From: Limnohabitans parvus II-B4
Lineage (GTDB): Bacteria > Pseudomonadota > Gammaproteobacteria > Burkholderiales > Burkholderiaceae_C
Assembly: GCF_003063455.1 (NCBI RefSeq)
Contig: NZ_NESN01000003.1
Span: forward strand, 186,001-250,000
Direction of reading: 5' to 3'
Length of the DNA: 64,000 nt
The notes under the pieces are model-generated. The model worked only from the letters and a program-made list of their open reading frames with translations, did not search any database and had not been told where the DNA came from. This document shows positions 23,312 to 33,105 of the stretch, piece by piece. The first letter of the stretch is position 1; each line of letters opens with the position of its first letter. The position numbers were made by a program, and so were the translations under genes.

Positions 23312-24560
23312 GGTCATTCGCTTGGGGTGGTGGGGTGGCAATGGCTTCACTGTAAGACGCCCCGGGGGCAGGCGCTGTCCCCGCCTTGACCAGCGAGCCC
23401 ACCCGCACGCCCAGCAGCCGAATGCGACGCGACAAGTCCACGCGTTTAAGGCACTGGCCCGCCAATTGGCGGATGCGCTTGGCGTCAGCCGTGTAGCCGT
23501 CAATGCTTTGGTCGCGGGTAACAGCCTGGAAGTTGTCATAGCGCAGCTTGATGCCGATGGTTTTGCCTTCGTAGCCTTTGCGCTGTAAATCGGCCGCCAC
23601 TTGCTCGCACAACCGAGTGAAGACGGCCCCCAACTCGGCGCGGTCGCGCACGGCGTGCAGGTCGCGCTCAAAGGTGGTTTCGCGGCTCATGCTGACGGGT
23701 TCGCTCTCGGTTTCAACCGGGCGGTCGTCGCGGCCCCAAGAGGCTTCGTGCAGCCAAGCGCCGTAGCTTTTGCCAAAGTTCGCCATCAGCCAAGGCAGCT
23801 CGCGTGCGGCCAGGTCGCCGATGGTGTGGATGCCAAAGCCTTTGAGCTTTTCATCTGCCTTGGGGCCTACGCCATTGATCTTGCGGCAAGCCAGCGGCCA
23901 GATGTGGGTTTGCAGGTCGGCCTCGTGCACGATCGAGATGCCGTTGGGTTTATTGAACTCGCTGGCCATCTTGGCGATCAGCTTGTTGGGCGCCACGCCC
24001 ACCGAGCAGGTCAGGCCCGTGGCGTCAAAAATGCTTTTCTGGATCAGCCGCGCCAGCACGCGCCCGCCTTCACGCTGGCCGCCGGGCACCTCGGTGAAGT
24101 CGATGTAGACCTCGTCCACGCCCCGGTCCTGCATGACGGGCGCGATGTCGGTGATGATGCTTTTGAAGGTGCGCGAGAAGTAGCGGTAGCGGTCAAAGTC
24201 CACGGGGAGCAGGATGGCTTGCGGGCAGAGCTTGGCGGCTTTCATCAGCCCCATGGCTGAGCCGATGCCAAATTGCCGCGCCGCGTAGGTGGCGGTGGTG
24301 ATCACGCCGCGCCCGGTGTAGCCATTCAAGCGCGGGAAGAAGTCGACCGGGATGCGGTCCAGCCGCTCGGCAAAGGTTTCTTCGGTCCATTCGCCATCGG
24401 GGTAGGCCGCTTGCAGCTTGCCCAGCAGGTCGTCTTCTTTGCGCCTGCCGCCGCCAATGACGACCGGCATGCCCTTGAGCTGCGGGTAGCGCAGCAGCTC
24501 GCAGGATGCGTAAAACGCGTCCATGTCGAGGTGGGCGATGCGGCGGATGGGCTGGGTCAT
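23277..24560 (-). CDS. dinB: DNA polymerase IV
   Basis: Y-family translesion polymerase, 427 residues. Catalytic motifs: HLDMDAFYASCE (D12, D14) and RGVDEVYIDFTE; the helix-hairpin-helix region CRKINGVGPKADEKLKGFGI and a little-finger domain follow. The last residues, QTQLLFFDD, hold a beta-clamp binding peptide of the QLxLF type. Between PVVIGGG and GYTGRGVITTATYAARQ there is an insertion of about 44 residues (39-82) relative to E. coli DinB; I believe related Burkholderiales share it. No LexA-type box was identified upstream by eye. Confidence 0.95.
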   Translation of the reverse strand: MTQPIRRIAHLDMDAFYASCELLRYPQLKGMPVVIGGGRRKEDDLLGKLQAAYPDGEWTEETFAERLDRIPVDFFPRLNGYTGRGVITTATYAARQFGIGSAMGLMKAAKLCPQAILLPVDFDRYRYFSRTFKSIITDIAPVMQDRGVDEVYIDFTEVPGGQREGGRVLARLIQKSIFDATGLTCSVGVAPNKLIAKMASEFNKPNGISIVHEADLQTHIWPLACRKINGVGPKADEKLKGFGIHTIGDLAARELPWLMANFGKSYGAWLHEASWGRDDRPVETESEPVSMSRETTFERDLHAVRDRAELGAVFTRLCEQVAADLQRKGYEGKTIGIKLRYDNFQAVTRDQSIDGYTADAKRIRQLAGQCLKRVDLSRRIRLLGVRVGSLVKAGTAPAPGASYSEAIATPPPQANDHGQTQLLFFDD

Positions 24561-24610
24561 GGAAGGGTGCTCAGAGCCATGATGACATGAGGCCGAAGGG
24601 TATCGTCAAC

Positions 24611-24854
24611 CTCGGACTTGATCCGAGGATTCAGCCTCCCAAAGATGGATTCCCGATCAAGTCGGGAATGACAGCACTGTGGTCCGGGAATGACAGCACT
24701 GTGGTGCGGGAATGACAACGCTGAGGTCCTGGCATGACACTGCTGCCGTCATACCCGCGAATGCGGGTATCCATGCCTTTAAAACCATGGATTCCCGATC
24801 AAGTCGGGAATGACGAGGGAGGCGTTTGGTTTTTCGATCGAGTCGGTAATGACC
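24611..24854. repeat. Cluster of REP-like palindromic repeats between dinB and the lactate-dehydrogenase-like gene
   Basis: This 303-base gap between the two genes carries several related elements: ctcggacttgatccgag (24611-24627), two identical 26-base copies beginning ggattcccgatcaagtcggg (24648-24673 and 24789-24814), two copies of gggaatgacagcactgtgg (from 24665 and 24687), and gtcatacccgcgaatgcggg (from 24748). All share the pattern gtcattcccg...gggaatgac and are related to the array near 5.6 kb. A degenerate copy (ttcgatcgagtcggtaatgac) ends at about 24852, just after the lldD-like stop on that strand. Confidence 0.88.
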
Positions 24855-24863
24855 GAGAAGGCG

Positions 24864-26018
24864 TCAGGCCGTCGGAAAAGTGCCCGGCAGCAAAATGCTT
24901 TTGTCCACGGTCTGGATGTCGGTGCGGCCGCAAAAGGCCATGGTCACGTCCAGTTCTTTGTGGATGATTTGCAGGGCTTTGGTCACACCCGCTTCTCCCA
25001 TGGCACCCAAGCCATAGACCATGGCGCGGCCGATCATCACGCCTTTGGCCCCCAAGGCCCAGGCCTTGAGCACGTCCTGGCCGCTGCGTATGCCGCCGTC
25101 CATCCAGACTTCGATCTTGTCGCCCACGGCTGCCACGATGGCTGGCAAGGCTTCGATGCTGCTGGGCGCGCCATCCAATTGACGTCCGCCGTGGTTGCTG
25201 ACCACGATGGCATCGGCACCGCTGGCCACGGCCAGTTGGGCGTCTTCCACGTCCATGATGCCCTTCAAGATCAGCTTGCCGCCCCATTGCTTCTTGACCC
25301 AGGCGACGTCTTCCCAGTTGAGCGTCGGGTCAAACTGTTCATTGGTCCACGAGGCCAGCGACTTCATATTGGTCACGGCTTTGACGTGGCCCACCAGGTT
25401 GCCAAAGGTGTGGCGGCGGGTAGCCGCCATGCCCAAGCACCAGCGCGGCTTGGTCATCAGGTTGATGATGTTGGCAATGGTGGGGCGGGGTGGGGCGGTC
25501 AGGCCGTTTTTCAGGTCTTTGTGGCGCTGGCCAATCACTTGCAAATCGAGCGTGAGCACCAAAGCGCTCACGTTGGAAGCCTTGCAGCGGTCGATCATGC
25601 GGGCCATGGCCTCGCGGTCGCGCATCATGTAAAGCTGAAACCAAAACGGCGCTTGCGTGTGGGCTGCGATGTCTTCGATGGAGCAAATGCTCATGGTCGA
25701 CAGTGTGAAAGGGATGCCGAACTTCTTGGCCGCCATGGCCGCGTGCATTTCGCCGTCGGCGTGCTGCATGCCGGTCAGGCCCACGGGGGCGATGCACACG
25801 GGCATTTTGGTGTCGATGCCGACCATTTGGGTGGCGGTGGTGCGGTTTTCCATGTTCACGGCCACGCGCTGGCGCAGCTTGATCTTGTGAAAGTCGCTTT
25901 CGTTGGCGCGGTAAGTGCCCTCGGTCCAGGAGCCGCTGTCGGCGTAGTCGTAGAACATGCGCGGCACGCGCTTTTCGGCCAGAACGCGCAGGTCTTCGAT
26001 GTTGGTGATCACGGGCAT
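24864..26018 (-). CDS. FMN-dependent alpha-hydroxy-acid dehydrogenase (LldD/L-lactate dehydrogenase-like)
   Basis: A 384-residue TIM-barrel flavoprotein oxidising L-2-hydroxy acids, probably L-lactate. Conserved parts: PRMFYDYADSGSWTEGTYRAN (N-terminus), MPVCIAPVGLTGMQHADGE, FTLSTMSICSIEDIA, FWFQLYMMRDRE, the catalytic SNHGGRQLDG (His-Gly-Gly-Arg) and WMDGGIRSGQDVLKAWALGAKGVMIGR for flavin phosphate binding. It lacks a strong membrane segment, though LldD proteins bind the inner membrane peripherally. No lldP or lldR-type gene is adjacent, so the exact substrate is open. Confidence 0.93.
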   Translation of the reverse strand: MPVITNIEDLRVLAEKRVPRMFYDYADSGSWTEGTYRANESDFHKIKLRQRVAVNMENRTTATQMVGIDTKMPVCIAPVGLTGMQHADGEMHAAMAAKKFGIPFTLSTMSICSIEDIAAHTQAPFWFQLYMMRDREAMARMIDRCKASNVSALVLTLDLQVIGQRHKDLKNGLTAPPRPTIANIINLMTKPRWCLGMAATRRHTFGNLVGHVKAVTNMKSLASWTNEQFDPTLNWEDVAWVKKQWGGKLILKGIMDVEDAQLAVASGADAIVVSNHGGRQLDGAPSSIEALPAIVAAVGDKIEVWMDGGIRSGQDVLKAWALGAKGVMIGRAMVYGLGAMGEAGVTKALQIIHKELDVTMAFCGRTDIQTVDKSILLPGTFPTA

Positions 26019-26182
26019 GCTGAGGGTCTCCGGGGTTTGGACTTGGGTCTTAATCTTTCAGATCGTAGTCCACCCCTGCCGCGCAGCTTGTGAAACTTGA
26101 GACAGTCGTTTTGAAATTTCTTGAGGTGGTTTGGCAGGCGCTGGCCTGAACCCACCCCATCGCCAGCAGGGAAGAAACGGCT

Positions 26183-26671
26183 TCAGCTGCTGCAGCTGAC
26201 GCTGCCGCAACCTGACATGGTCACGTTTTTGATGGCCGACGGATCGGCCAGGGTTTCGGTCACGCTGTCAAAACCCACCGATTTCAGGTGTGCGGCCAGT
26301 CCGGCGTCCATGCTGGCGGCATGGCCCGGGAACCACTCGGCCAGCGCTTCGGCCAGGCGGGTGATGATTTGCTTGTCGGTGTCCAGGTAGTGGGCTTCGA
26401 CCACGCGCATGGTCTCCAAAATGGTGGCGTGGTGCTCGGCGTGGCAGTTGTCGGCTGAAAAGCCGGTGGCCAACATCCAGCGTTCTTCCTGCGCAAAGTG
26501 CTCCACCGTGTGGGCCAGAAACGCTTTGTAAACCGGCAATTGCTCGTCTTCAGGGGTGGCCAGGATCTTGTTGATCATGTCCATAAATTCCTGATGGGTT
26601 TCGTCCATCCGTTCGTCACCCGTGTTGAGTGAATCGGTCCAGGGCATCAGGGTGGGGGTGGCAGTGGTCAT
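26183..26671 (-). CDS. Bacteriohemerythrin
   Basis: A 162-residue hemerythrin-domain protein that binds O2 at a diiron site, possibly for oxygen sensing, storage or delivery. Ligand candidates by pattern are H26, H58, E62, H77, H81, H117 and D122, the complete set for the fold. The start at 26671 leads with MTTATPTLMPW, with MPWTDSLNTGDERMDETHQ as the usual opening. Unusually, the domain is followed by a 25-30 residue tail ending MSGCGSVSCSS, with two cysteines, for which I know no function. It stands alone between two unrelated genes. Confidence 0.9.
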   Translation of the reverse strand: MTTATPTLMPWTDSLNTGDERMDETHQEFMDMINKILATPEDEQLPVYKAFLAHTVEHFAQEERWMLATGFSADNCHAEHHATILETMRVVEAHYLDTDKQIITRLAEALAEWFPGHAASMDAGLAAHLKSVGFDSVTETLADPSAIKNVTMSGCGSVSCSS

Positions 26672-26760
26672 GGTTGGGGTGCAGGTGGGGCGCAAAGTGA
26701 TGGCCCAAATTATGGCGGATCACCGTGCCGGGCTGGATGCCGCCTGTCAATGCGCAGTGT

Positions 26761-26842
26761 TTTTACGGGAGCGTGCCCCTGCTCGCGAATGGCTTCTGGC
26801 ACCAAAACGCACATTCGACCGCAGGGGCTGCCTCCCGCAAAA
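26761..26842. repeat. Imperfect inverted repeat (REP/BIME-like) between the hemerythrin and methyltransferase genes
   Basis: Left arm ttttacgggagcgtgcccct gc at 26761-26782 and right arm at 26821-26842 pair at 18 of 22 positions across a 38-base loop. The arm contains GGGAGCG...CTGCTCGCGAA, strongly reminiscent of the REP sequences of Pseudomonas, and is unlike the gtcattcccg-type repeats elsewhere in this window. No transposase of the REP-associated type is present here. Confidence 0.65.
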
Positions 26843-26857
26843 GCAGCAAATGGCCGG

Positions 26858-27700
26858 TCAAGGCTCGGTCACCCGCAGGTGCGCCAGCCCGTAAAGGGGG
26901 CCGCCCATGAAAGTTCCCCAGAGCATTTCGGCCCAGAGTGCCCCCCAGCCGTAGGCCTCGGACACGCTGTGCTGTGACAACAATTCCAGGCGGGGGTGTA
27001 GCTTGGCAACTTCCAGTCCGTTGTGCACCCCCCAAACGAACGGGGCACCTGTTTCGCTTTTGTGCGCCAGCATGGCAGTCGGCCCTACGGTCAAAGGCGA
27101 CACAAAGTCCATGACCAACTCCGAGCCCTCGGGGGCGTTTTCTCCTATTTCACGGATGATGCTGTGCACTTTGCATGGCTGCAAATACATCAACACCCCT
27201 TCACAGACCACAAACACAGGACGCTTTTGATCGCGCTCGCGCAAGGCTAAACGGTTCCACCAACCGGGTAGCGTGATGTCCATGGCCTGGTTGTGGCAGA
27301 GCGAAGATGACTTGGGAATGAACGACTGACGCAAATCGATCACCTGCTCCAGGTCGACATCCATCCATGTATTTTTGCCGTTACCAAGCCATTGAAAATA
27401 ATGCGCCAGACCTGCGCCGAGATTGATACCCGGACTTTGAGGGGCGCGGGAGAAAAAATCTCTGCCCAGCGTTTTGATCAGGCCTGTACGCCAAAGTACA
27501 TTGACAAACGTGGGGGCATCATGACCAAAGGTTTCCACCTCTGCTCGCATGGCCGTGAGCAGTTCTTGGGCATAGCGATCGTGTGGGTCCAGCAGGGGGA
27601 ACGAAGCGCTCGCTTGAGCGCGGGCTACCAAAGGAATCAGCAAGGTGCGTGGCACACCCGTCAGGTTTTCGATCAGAGATGAGTGGGCGCTGAACTGCAT
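26858..27700 (-). CDS. Class I SAM-dependent methyltransferase, LCM/PPM (leucine carboxyl methyltransferase-like) family
   Basis: A 280-residue protein with the LCM-type methyltransferase pattern: SSLIENLTGVPRTLLIPLVARA at the N-terminus, the glycine-rich SAM loop PGINLGAGLAHYFQWL, then MDVDLEQVIDLRQSFIP and FVVCEGVLMYL. Such proteins are annotated as O-methyltransferases linked to polyketide synthesis, but most have no proven substrate. The start at 27700 has an excellent ribosome site (aaggag, seven bases away) and matches the family opening; further upstream in-frame codons are unlikely to be used. There is no biosynthetic cluster nearby. Confidence 0.85.
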   Translation of the reverse strand: MQFSAHSSLIENLTGVPRTLLIPLVARAQASASFPLLDPHDRYAQELLTAMRAEVETFGHDAPTFVNVLWRTGLIKTLGRDFFSRAPQSPGINLGAGLAHYFQWLGNGKNTWMDVDLEQVIDLRQSFIPKSSSLCHNQAMDITLPGWWNRLALRERDQKRPVFVVCEGVLMYLQPCKVHSIIREIGENAPEGSELVMDFVSPLTVGPTAMLAHKSETGAPFVWGVHNGLEVAKLHPRLELLSQHSVSEAYGWGALWAEMLWGTFMGGPLYGLAHLRVTEP

Positions 27701-27930
27701 GGCGTGATCTCCTTGGGTCTCATCTGTCTTCTCAAACCGAGAGAACGGGTTGGCGCCTTGGCGCCTCAAAGTGTCGAGTCTTGCGCGTTGGTTTGCTGCC
27801 GTCTGTGCGCGCACTCACCCTGGGATCTGCCGTGGACGTTGTTGTGGACGAAATCAAGACAGGTTGACGGGCATCAATGCCAACCCATGCGCGTCTAATT
27901 TTGAATACTTAATGGTGATTAAAATGGCCC

Positions 27931-28584
27931 ATGATGTTCACTGACGATTTCTGGATTTGGGTCCAAATGCCGCTGACCTGGATCAAATGGGCCAAAGACC
28001 AAGGCCTTTGGGACTTCATCACCGCGGGCTCGGGTTTGCTGATTTCAGCCTTTGTATTGGGCGGAAACAAAAAGAAGATCCCCGAGTTTTCAGTGCACCT
28101 CACGTATTCGATGGGGACGGGGCACAAAAACTACCCCAATGTGCTCAACATCGAGCTGCGCAACTTGATGGACGCGCCACTGGTGATTGGGCGGCCCAAT
28201 TTCAAGTTCGCGCCCGGCGTGAAGGCGGGGCGATATGCCCATGGCAATACCGCCACGGGGGACTATGAAATCAAATTTCGCCCCATTGGCACCGATGGCC
28301 AGCCGATTGAAGGTTACAGCTACACCCATGTGATGCTGCGCCACCGCGAGCAGGCTTACAGCTACCTGCCATTGACCGACGAGTGGGATGAACAAGCCCT
28401 TTTGGCCGCCATTGCGCCCAAGCGGCGTTGGGGCATCTTCAAGACCGAAAAAGGCTTGGGCACCTTGTTTTTGAGCGTGGTGCTGCTCAAAGACGAAAAG
28501 CCCCGTGTCATCACCATGGCGGTGCCAGTGATCCGCCTGCACAAAGGCGTGTCAGCGCCCAGATTAGGGCGAGAGTGGGGGTGA
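27931..28584 (+). CDS. Unrecognised protein with one N-terminal membrane segment
   Basis: A 217-residue protein that I do not recognise. The first 45 residues contain an amphipathic Trp-rich start and a single hydrophobic helix (FITAGSGLLISAFVLGG) followed at once by a positive cluster (NKKK), so the chain is probably anchored in the inner membrane. The remaining 170 residues look like a soluble beta-rich domain (VLNIELRNLMDAPLVIGRPNFKF region), possibly immunoglobulin-like. Two ATG codons (27931, 27934) lie side by side and no strong ribosome site is seen. It is divergent from the methyltransferase and convergent with argH. Confidence 0.7.
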   Translation: MMFTDDFWIWVQMPLTWIKWAKDQGLWDFITAGSGLLISAFVLGGNKKKIPEFSVHLTYSMGTGHKNYPNVLNIELRNLMDAPLVIGRPNFKFAPGVKAGRYAHGNTATGDYEIKFRPIGTDGQPIEGYSYTHVMLRHREQAYSYLPLTDEWDEQALLAAIAPKRRWGIFKTEKGLGTLFLSVVLLKDEKPRVITMAVPVIRLHKGVSAPRLGREWG

Positions 28585-28614
28585 TTCAGCGCAGCAGACT
28601 GCGCCGAATCGTTT

Positions 28615-30063
28615 TCAGGCCAAGCGGGCGCGGTGGCGTGCGATCTGCACCCGCACTTGCGCAGGCGCTGTGCCGCCCAAGGTGTTGCGGGCGTTCAGAG
28701 ACCCTTGCAGGCTGAGCGGCCCGAACACATCGGCTTCGATGCGGCTGTCGAACTTTTGCAGAGTTTCCAACGGCAGCTCTGACAAGTCCACGCCCAAGCC
28801 TTGCGCGGTTTTGACCGCGTGGGCCACCACCTCGTGGGCGTCGCGGAAGGGCAAGCCTTTTTTAACCAAATAGTCGGCGAGGTCCGTCGCGGTCGCATAG
28901 CCCTTCTTAACAGCCGCTTCCATCGCGGCGGCGTTGACGGTGATGCCGCCTTCCTTTTGGCCTGTGGCGGGGTTCACTTGGCCGCCGACCATTTCGCTGA
29001 AGATGCGCAGGGTGTCTTTGAGCGTGTCCACCGTGTCGAACAGCGGCTCTTTGTCTTCCTGGTTGTCTTTGTTGTAGGCCAGGGGCTGGCCCTTCATCAG
29101 GGTGATCAGGCCCATCAGGTGGCCGACCACGCGGCCGGTCTTGCCGCGTGCCAGCTCGGGCACGTCGGGGTTTTTCTTCTGCGGCATGATGGACGAGCCG
29201 GTGGTGAAGCGGTCAGCGATCTTCACAAAGCCGAAGTTCTGGCTCATCCACAAGATCAACTCTTCAGAGAAGCGGCTGATGTGCACCATGCACAGGCTGG
29301 CGGCTGCAGTGAACTCGATGGCAAAGTCGCGGTCGCTCACGCCGTCCAGGCTGTTTTGGCAGACTTGTGGGTGGCCTGCTTCATCGACCATGCCCAGGGT
29401 ACGGGCCACGCGTTCGCGGTCCAGCGGGTAGGTGGTGCCGGCCAAGGCGGCGCTGCCCAGGGGCAGGCGGTTGGTGCGGCGGCGCACGTCGACCATGCGC
29501 TCGGCGTCGCGGCTGAACATTTCCACATAGGCCAGCAGGTGGTGCGCAAAGCTCACGGGCTGGGCCACTTGCAGGTGGGTAAATCCGGGCAGGATGACTT
29601 CGACGTTTTGCTCGGCCACATCGACCAGCGACTTTTGCAGGTCGACCAGCAAATCGATGATCAGGTCCATCTCGCTGCGCAACCACAGGCGCACGTCGGT
29701 GGCCACTTGGTCGTTGCGGCTGCGGCCGGTGTGCAGGCGCTTGCCCGCGTCGCCCACCAGCTGGGTCAGGCGCGCTTCGATGTTCAGATGCACGTCTTCC
29801 AGGTCAAGCTTCCACTCAAACGCGCCGGATTCGATCTCTTGCGTGATTTGCGCCATGCCGCGCTGGATGTCGGCCAGGTCGCTGGCGCCAATGATTTTTT
29901 GCGTGGCCAGCATCTCGGCGTGGGCCAGCGAGCCTTGAATGTCGGCTTGCCACAGGCGCTTGTCAAAGAACACGCTGGCGGTGTAGCGCTTGACCAACTC
30001 GCTCATGGGTTCAGAAAAGAGCGCGGACCAGGCTTGGGATTTTTTGTCGAGTTGGTTTGTCAT
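28615..30063 (-). CDS. argH: Argininosuccinate lyase
   Basis: Last step of arginine synthesis: argininosuccinate to arginine plus fumarate, cytoplasmic tetramer. The fumarase/aspartase-superfamily signature [12 protein letters not shown], containing the catalytic serine loop, is present, as are [13 protein letters not shown] and the TFL-type substrate segment [21 protein letters not shown]. The length (482) is slightly above the usual 460 because of an N-terminal extension ([10 protein letters not shown]) before [14 protein letters not shown]. It follows ppc by 48 bases on the same strand. Confidence 0.97.
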   Translation of the reverse strand: MTNQLDKKSQAWSALFSEPMSELVKRYTASVFFDKRLWQADIQGSLAHAEMLATQKIIGASDLADIQRGMAQITQEIESGAFEWKLDLEDVHLNIEARLTQLVGDAGKRLHTGRSRNDQVATDVRLWLRSEMDLIIDLLVDLQKSLVDVAEQNVEVILPGFTHLQVAQPVSFAHHLLAYVEMFSRDAERMVDVRRRTNRLPLGSAALAGTTYPLDRERVARTLGMVDEAGHPQVCQNSLDGVSDRDFAIEFTAAASLCMVHISRFSEELILWMSQNFGFVKIADRFTTGSSIMPQKKNPDVPELARGKTGRVVGHLMGLITLMKGQPLAYNKDNQEDKEPLFDTVDTLKDTLRIFSEMVGGQVNPATGQKEGGITVNAAAMEAAVKKGYATATDLADYLVKKGLPFRDAHEVVAHAVKTAQGLGVDLSELPLETLQKFDSRIEADVFGPLSLQGSLNARNTLGGTAPAQVRVQIARHRARLA

Positions 30064-30111
30064 AGGTGGGGGATTTTATCGGGCGGCAAGTGGCTACCCG
30101 AAAACCGGTCA

Positions 30112-32964
30112 TCAACCCGTATTCCGCAGCCCTGCCGCAATGCCGTTGATCGAGATGTGAATCCCGCGCTGCACACGCTCGTCGGCCAAGCCGGCCCGGT
30201 AACGGCGGATCAGTTCGACCTGCAGGTGGTGCAGTGGGTCGATGTAGGGGAAGCGGTGGCGGATCGAGCGGTCCAGTGCCGGGTTGCTGGCCAGGCGGTT
30301 CTTTTCGCCGGTGATCTGGGCGAGCGCGTCGGCGGTGCGGTGCCATTCGGCCTCGATCGCGGCAAAGATCTTTTTGCGCAAGCGGGCGTCACTCACCAGT
30401 TCGGCATAGCGCGAGGCCAGGGCCAAGTCGCTCTTGGCCAGCACCATGTCCATGTTGGACAGCAGGGTGCGGAAAAACGGCCACTGGCGGTACATTTTTT
30501 GCAGCAAGGCCAGCGCCGCTTTGCGCTCGGTCGCATCGGGCTTGTCCAGATAGGCGGCCACGGCCGAACCAAAGCCCAACCAACCGGGCAGGGTCAGGCG
30601 GCATTGGCCCCAGCTGAAACCCCAGGGAATGGCCCGCAAGTCTTCGATTTTTTCAAGCGCTTTGCGCGATGCGGGGCGTGAGCCGATGTTCAGCTGGGTC
30701 AATTCCTTGAGCGGGGTCGCGCCAAAGAAGTAGTCGGTGAAGCCGGGGGTCTCGTACACGAGGGCGCGGTAGGCGTCCATGCTGGCTTCAGACAGTTCGG
30801 CTGCCACGTCCAGAAAGGCCCTCGTGGCGGGCTTGGTGGGTTGCAGCAGTGTGGCTTCGAGCGTGGCGGCCACCAGCGTTTCGAGGTTGCGGCGGCCGAT
30901 TTCGGGGTTGGCGTATTTGGACCCAATGACTTCACCCTGCTCGGTCAGGCGGATCTGGCCACGCACGGTGCCCGGCGGTTGTGCCAGGATGGCTTGGTAG
31001 CTAGGCCCACCGCCTCGGCCCACGGTGCCGCCCCGGCCGTGGAACATGCGCAAGGTGATGCCGTGGCTGCCTTTGAGTTTGTCAAACAGTTCAACCAAAG
31101 CGATTTCGGCGCGGTAAAGCTCCCAGTTGCTGGTGAAGATGCCGCCGTCCTTGTTGCTGTCGGAATAGCCCAGCATGATGTCTTGTTCGCCACCGGAGCG
31201 TTGCAGCAGTGCGGCCACGCCGGGCAGGGCATAAAAGTCGCGCATGATGGGCGCGGCGTTGCGCAGGTCTTCAATCGTCTCGAACAGGGGCACCACGATC
31301 AGGTCGTTGTGCGCTTCGCTGTCCAGCGTGCCGCGCAGCAGGCCCACTTCTTTTTGCAGCAGCAGCACTTCCAGCAAGTCGCTCACGGTTTCGGTGTGGC
31401 TGATGATGTAGTGGCGAATGGCCTGTTTGCCAAAGCTGGCCAGCATGCGTCGGGCCATTTCAAAAATCGCCAACTCGGATGTGGCGTGGGCGCTGTAGTC
31501 GGCACCCGGCACGCGCAGCGGGCGCGCATCGTTCAGCAGGCCCAGCAGCAGGGCTTGTTTGGCATGTTCGTCGAGCTGGCTGTAGTGCTTTTCGACCCGT
31601 GCCGTGGTCAGCAGTTCAGCCACCACTTCTTCGTGCTTGTCCGAACTTTGGCGCAGGTCCACCGTGGCCAGGTGAAAGCCAAACACCTCCACTGCACGGA
31701 TCAGCGGGTGCAAGCGCTGCGCGGCCACGGCTTCGGCGTGGTGGCTGCACAGCGACGTCTCGATGACGCGCAGGTCGGCCAGAAATTCTTCGGCTCTTGC
31801 ATAAGGGTTTTGCGGTGCCACGGCGTGGCGGGCGGCTTCGCCTCCGGTCAGGTGGGTCAGCGTGGCGGCCAGGCGGGCGTACATGCCTGTCAGGGCACGC
31901 CGATACGGCTCGTCCTGGCGGTGTTCGTTGGTGTCGGGCGAGCGCGCAGCAAGTGCCTGCATTTCGGGGCCAAAGGGCACCAGCATGGCCGACAGCGACA
32001 GCTCGCTGCCCAGGTAATGGACTTCGGTCAGGTAGTGGCGCAGGGCCACATCGCTTTGCCGGGTCAGTGCGTGTTCCAGCGTTTGTGCGGTCACGTTGGG
32101 GTTGCCGTCGCGGTCACCGCCAATCCACTGGCCCATGCGCAAGAAGCTGGCAATGGGCTGGCCGGGCAGCGCCTCTTCCAACTCGGCATAGAGCTTGGGG
32201 ATTTCGCGCAAGAACGTGGCCTCGTAATAGCTCAGCGCGTTTTCGATTTCGTCGGCCACGGTGAGTTTGGTAAAGCGCAGCAGGCGTGTTTGCCACAGCT
32301 GCATCACGCGGGCACGCATTTGCAGCTCGTTGGCGGCCAGCTCTTTGGGCGTCAGCGCGTCTTTGGCGGCATTGACCGCAGCGGCACGGGCCTTGATGGC
32401 GTCGCGCTCGGTCAGCAGGTGGGCGATGTCGCGCTCGGCGTCCAGGATGCTTTTGCGCTGCACCTCGGTCGGGTGGGCGGTGAGCACGGGCGATACATAG
32501 CTGGTGGCCAGCATGTCCGAGATGCTTTTGGGCGTGATGCCCGCCCAGCGCAGGCGCTGCAGCGCCACGTCGATGCTGCCTTCTTGTGTGTGGCCAGCGC
32601 GCTCGTGGATGGCGCGGCGGCGGATGTGGTGGCGGTCTTCGGCCAGGTTGGCCAGGTGCGAAAAGTAGGTGAAGGCGCGGATCACGCTCACGGCCCGGTC
32701 GCCCGGCAGATTTTTCAGCAGCTTTTTCAGTGCCTTGTCGGCCTCATGGTCGGCGTCACGGCGGAAAGCGACAGAGAGTTTGCGGATTTGCTCCACCAAC
32801 TCGTAAGCCTCTGGGCCTTCTTGCACGCGGATCACGTCACCCAGAATGCGACCCAGGAGGCGAATGTCCTCCACCAATGGGCGTTCGCTGTCGCGCTTTT
32901 CTGTGCGGGGTGTGGCGCGGGGCAGTTTGGCTGCGACGTGGTGGTCTGTGGAGGCCTGTTTCAT
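30112..32964 (-). CDS. ppc: Phosphoenolpyruvate carboxylase
   Basis: Anaplerotic enzyme that makes oxaloacetate from PEP and bicarbonate, refilling the TCA cycle. It has 950 residues, with both catalytic signatures: [13 protein letters not shown] (His active site) and [19 protein letters not shown], plus the glycine-rich [14 protein letters not shown] loop. The C-terminus ends [14 protein letters not shown], the family's standard terminus. The N-terminus has a 20-residue extension before the conserved core. It is divergent from hemC, with about 140 bases between them that must hold both promoters. Confidence 0.97.
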   Translation of the reverse strand: MKQASTDHHVAAKLPRATPRTEKRDSERPLVEDIRLLGRILGDVIRVQEGPEAYELVEQIRKLSVAFRRDADHEADKALKKLLKNLPGDRAVSVIRAFTYFSHLANLAEDRHHIRRRAIHERAGHTQEGSIDVALQRLRWAGITPKSISDMLATSYVSPVLTAHPTEVQRKSILDAERDIAHLLTERDAIKARAAAVNAAKDALTPKELAANELQMRARVMQLWQTRLLRFTKLTVADEIENALSYYEATFLREIPKLYAELEEALPGQPIASFLRMGQWIGGDRDGNPNVTAQTLEHALTRQSDVALRHYLTEVHYLGSELSLSAMLVPFGPEMQALAARSPDTNEHRQDEPYRRALTGMYARLAATLTHLTGGEAARHAVAPQNPYARAEEFLADLRVIETSLCSHHAEAVAAQRLHPLIRAVEVFGFHLATVDLRQSSDKHEEVVAELLTTARVEKHYSQLDEHAKQALLLGLLNDARPLRVPGADYSAHATSELAIFEMARRMLASFGKQAIRHYIISHTETVSDLLEVLLLQKEVGLLRGTLDSEAHNDLIVVPLFETIEDLRNAAPIMRDFYALPGVAALLQRSGGEQDIMLGYSDSNKDGGIFTSNWELYRAEIALVELFDKLKGSHGITLRMFHGRGGTVGRGGGPSYQAILAQPPGTVRGQIRLTEQGEVIGSKYANPEIGRRNLETLVAATLEATLLQPTKPATRAFLDVAAELSEASMDAYRALVYETPGFTDYFFGATPLKELTQLNIGSRPASRKALEKIEDLRAIPWGFSWGQCRLTLPGWLGFGSAVAAYLDKPDATERKAALALLQKMYRQWPFFRTLLSNMDMVLAKSDLALASRYAELVSDARLRKKIFAAIEAEWHRTADALAQITGEKNRLASNPALDRSIRHRFPYIDPLHHLQVELIRRYRAGLADERVQRGIHISINGIAAGLRNTG

Positions 32965-33105
32965 CGGGATGGGTTCGGTGAAGGGGTGGTTTGGCTGAGG
33001 CGTGTCGAGACTTGTGGCCTCGTTGCCTCATGCTAGCATCGCCCAGACCCTATTAATTACCAACTGGTTTCATCGTGGTGAGGCCTTTTTGACGAGAAAT
33101 TCAAC

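Noticed and set aside
22469-23671. A 400-residue crotonase with a long N-terminal extension
   Set aside because: The extra codons lie in dinB on another frame; the crotonase fold begins right at MDKLNCFSLTTEG (23311).
30841-33036. A 731-codon plus-strand frame over ppc (and similar long frames over argH and lepA)
   Set aside because: Antisense shadows of well-identified genes; their translations show no domain and are rich in His/Gln/Val as expected for reverse-frame reading.
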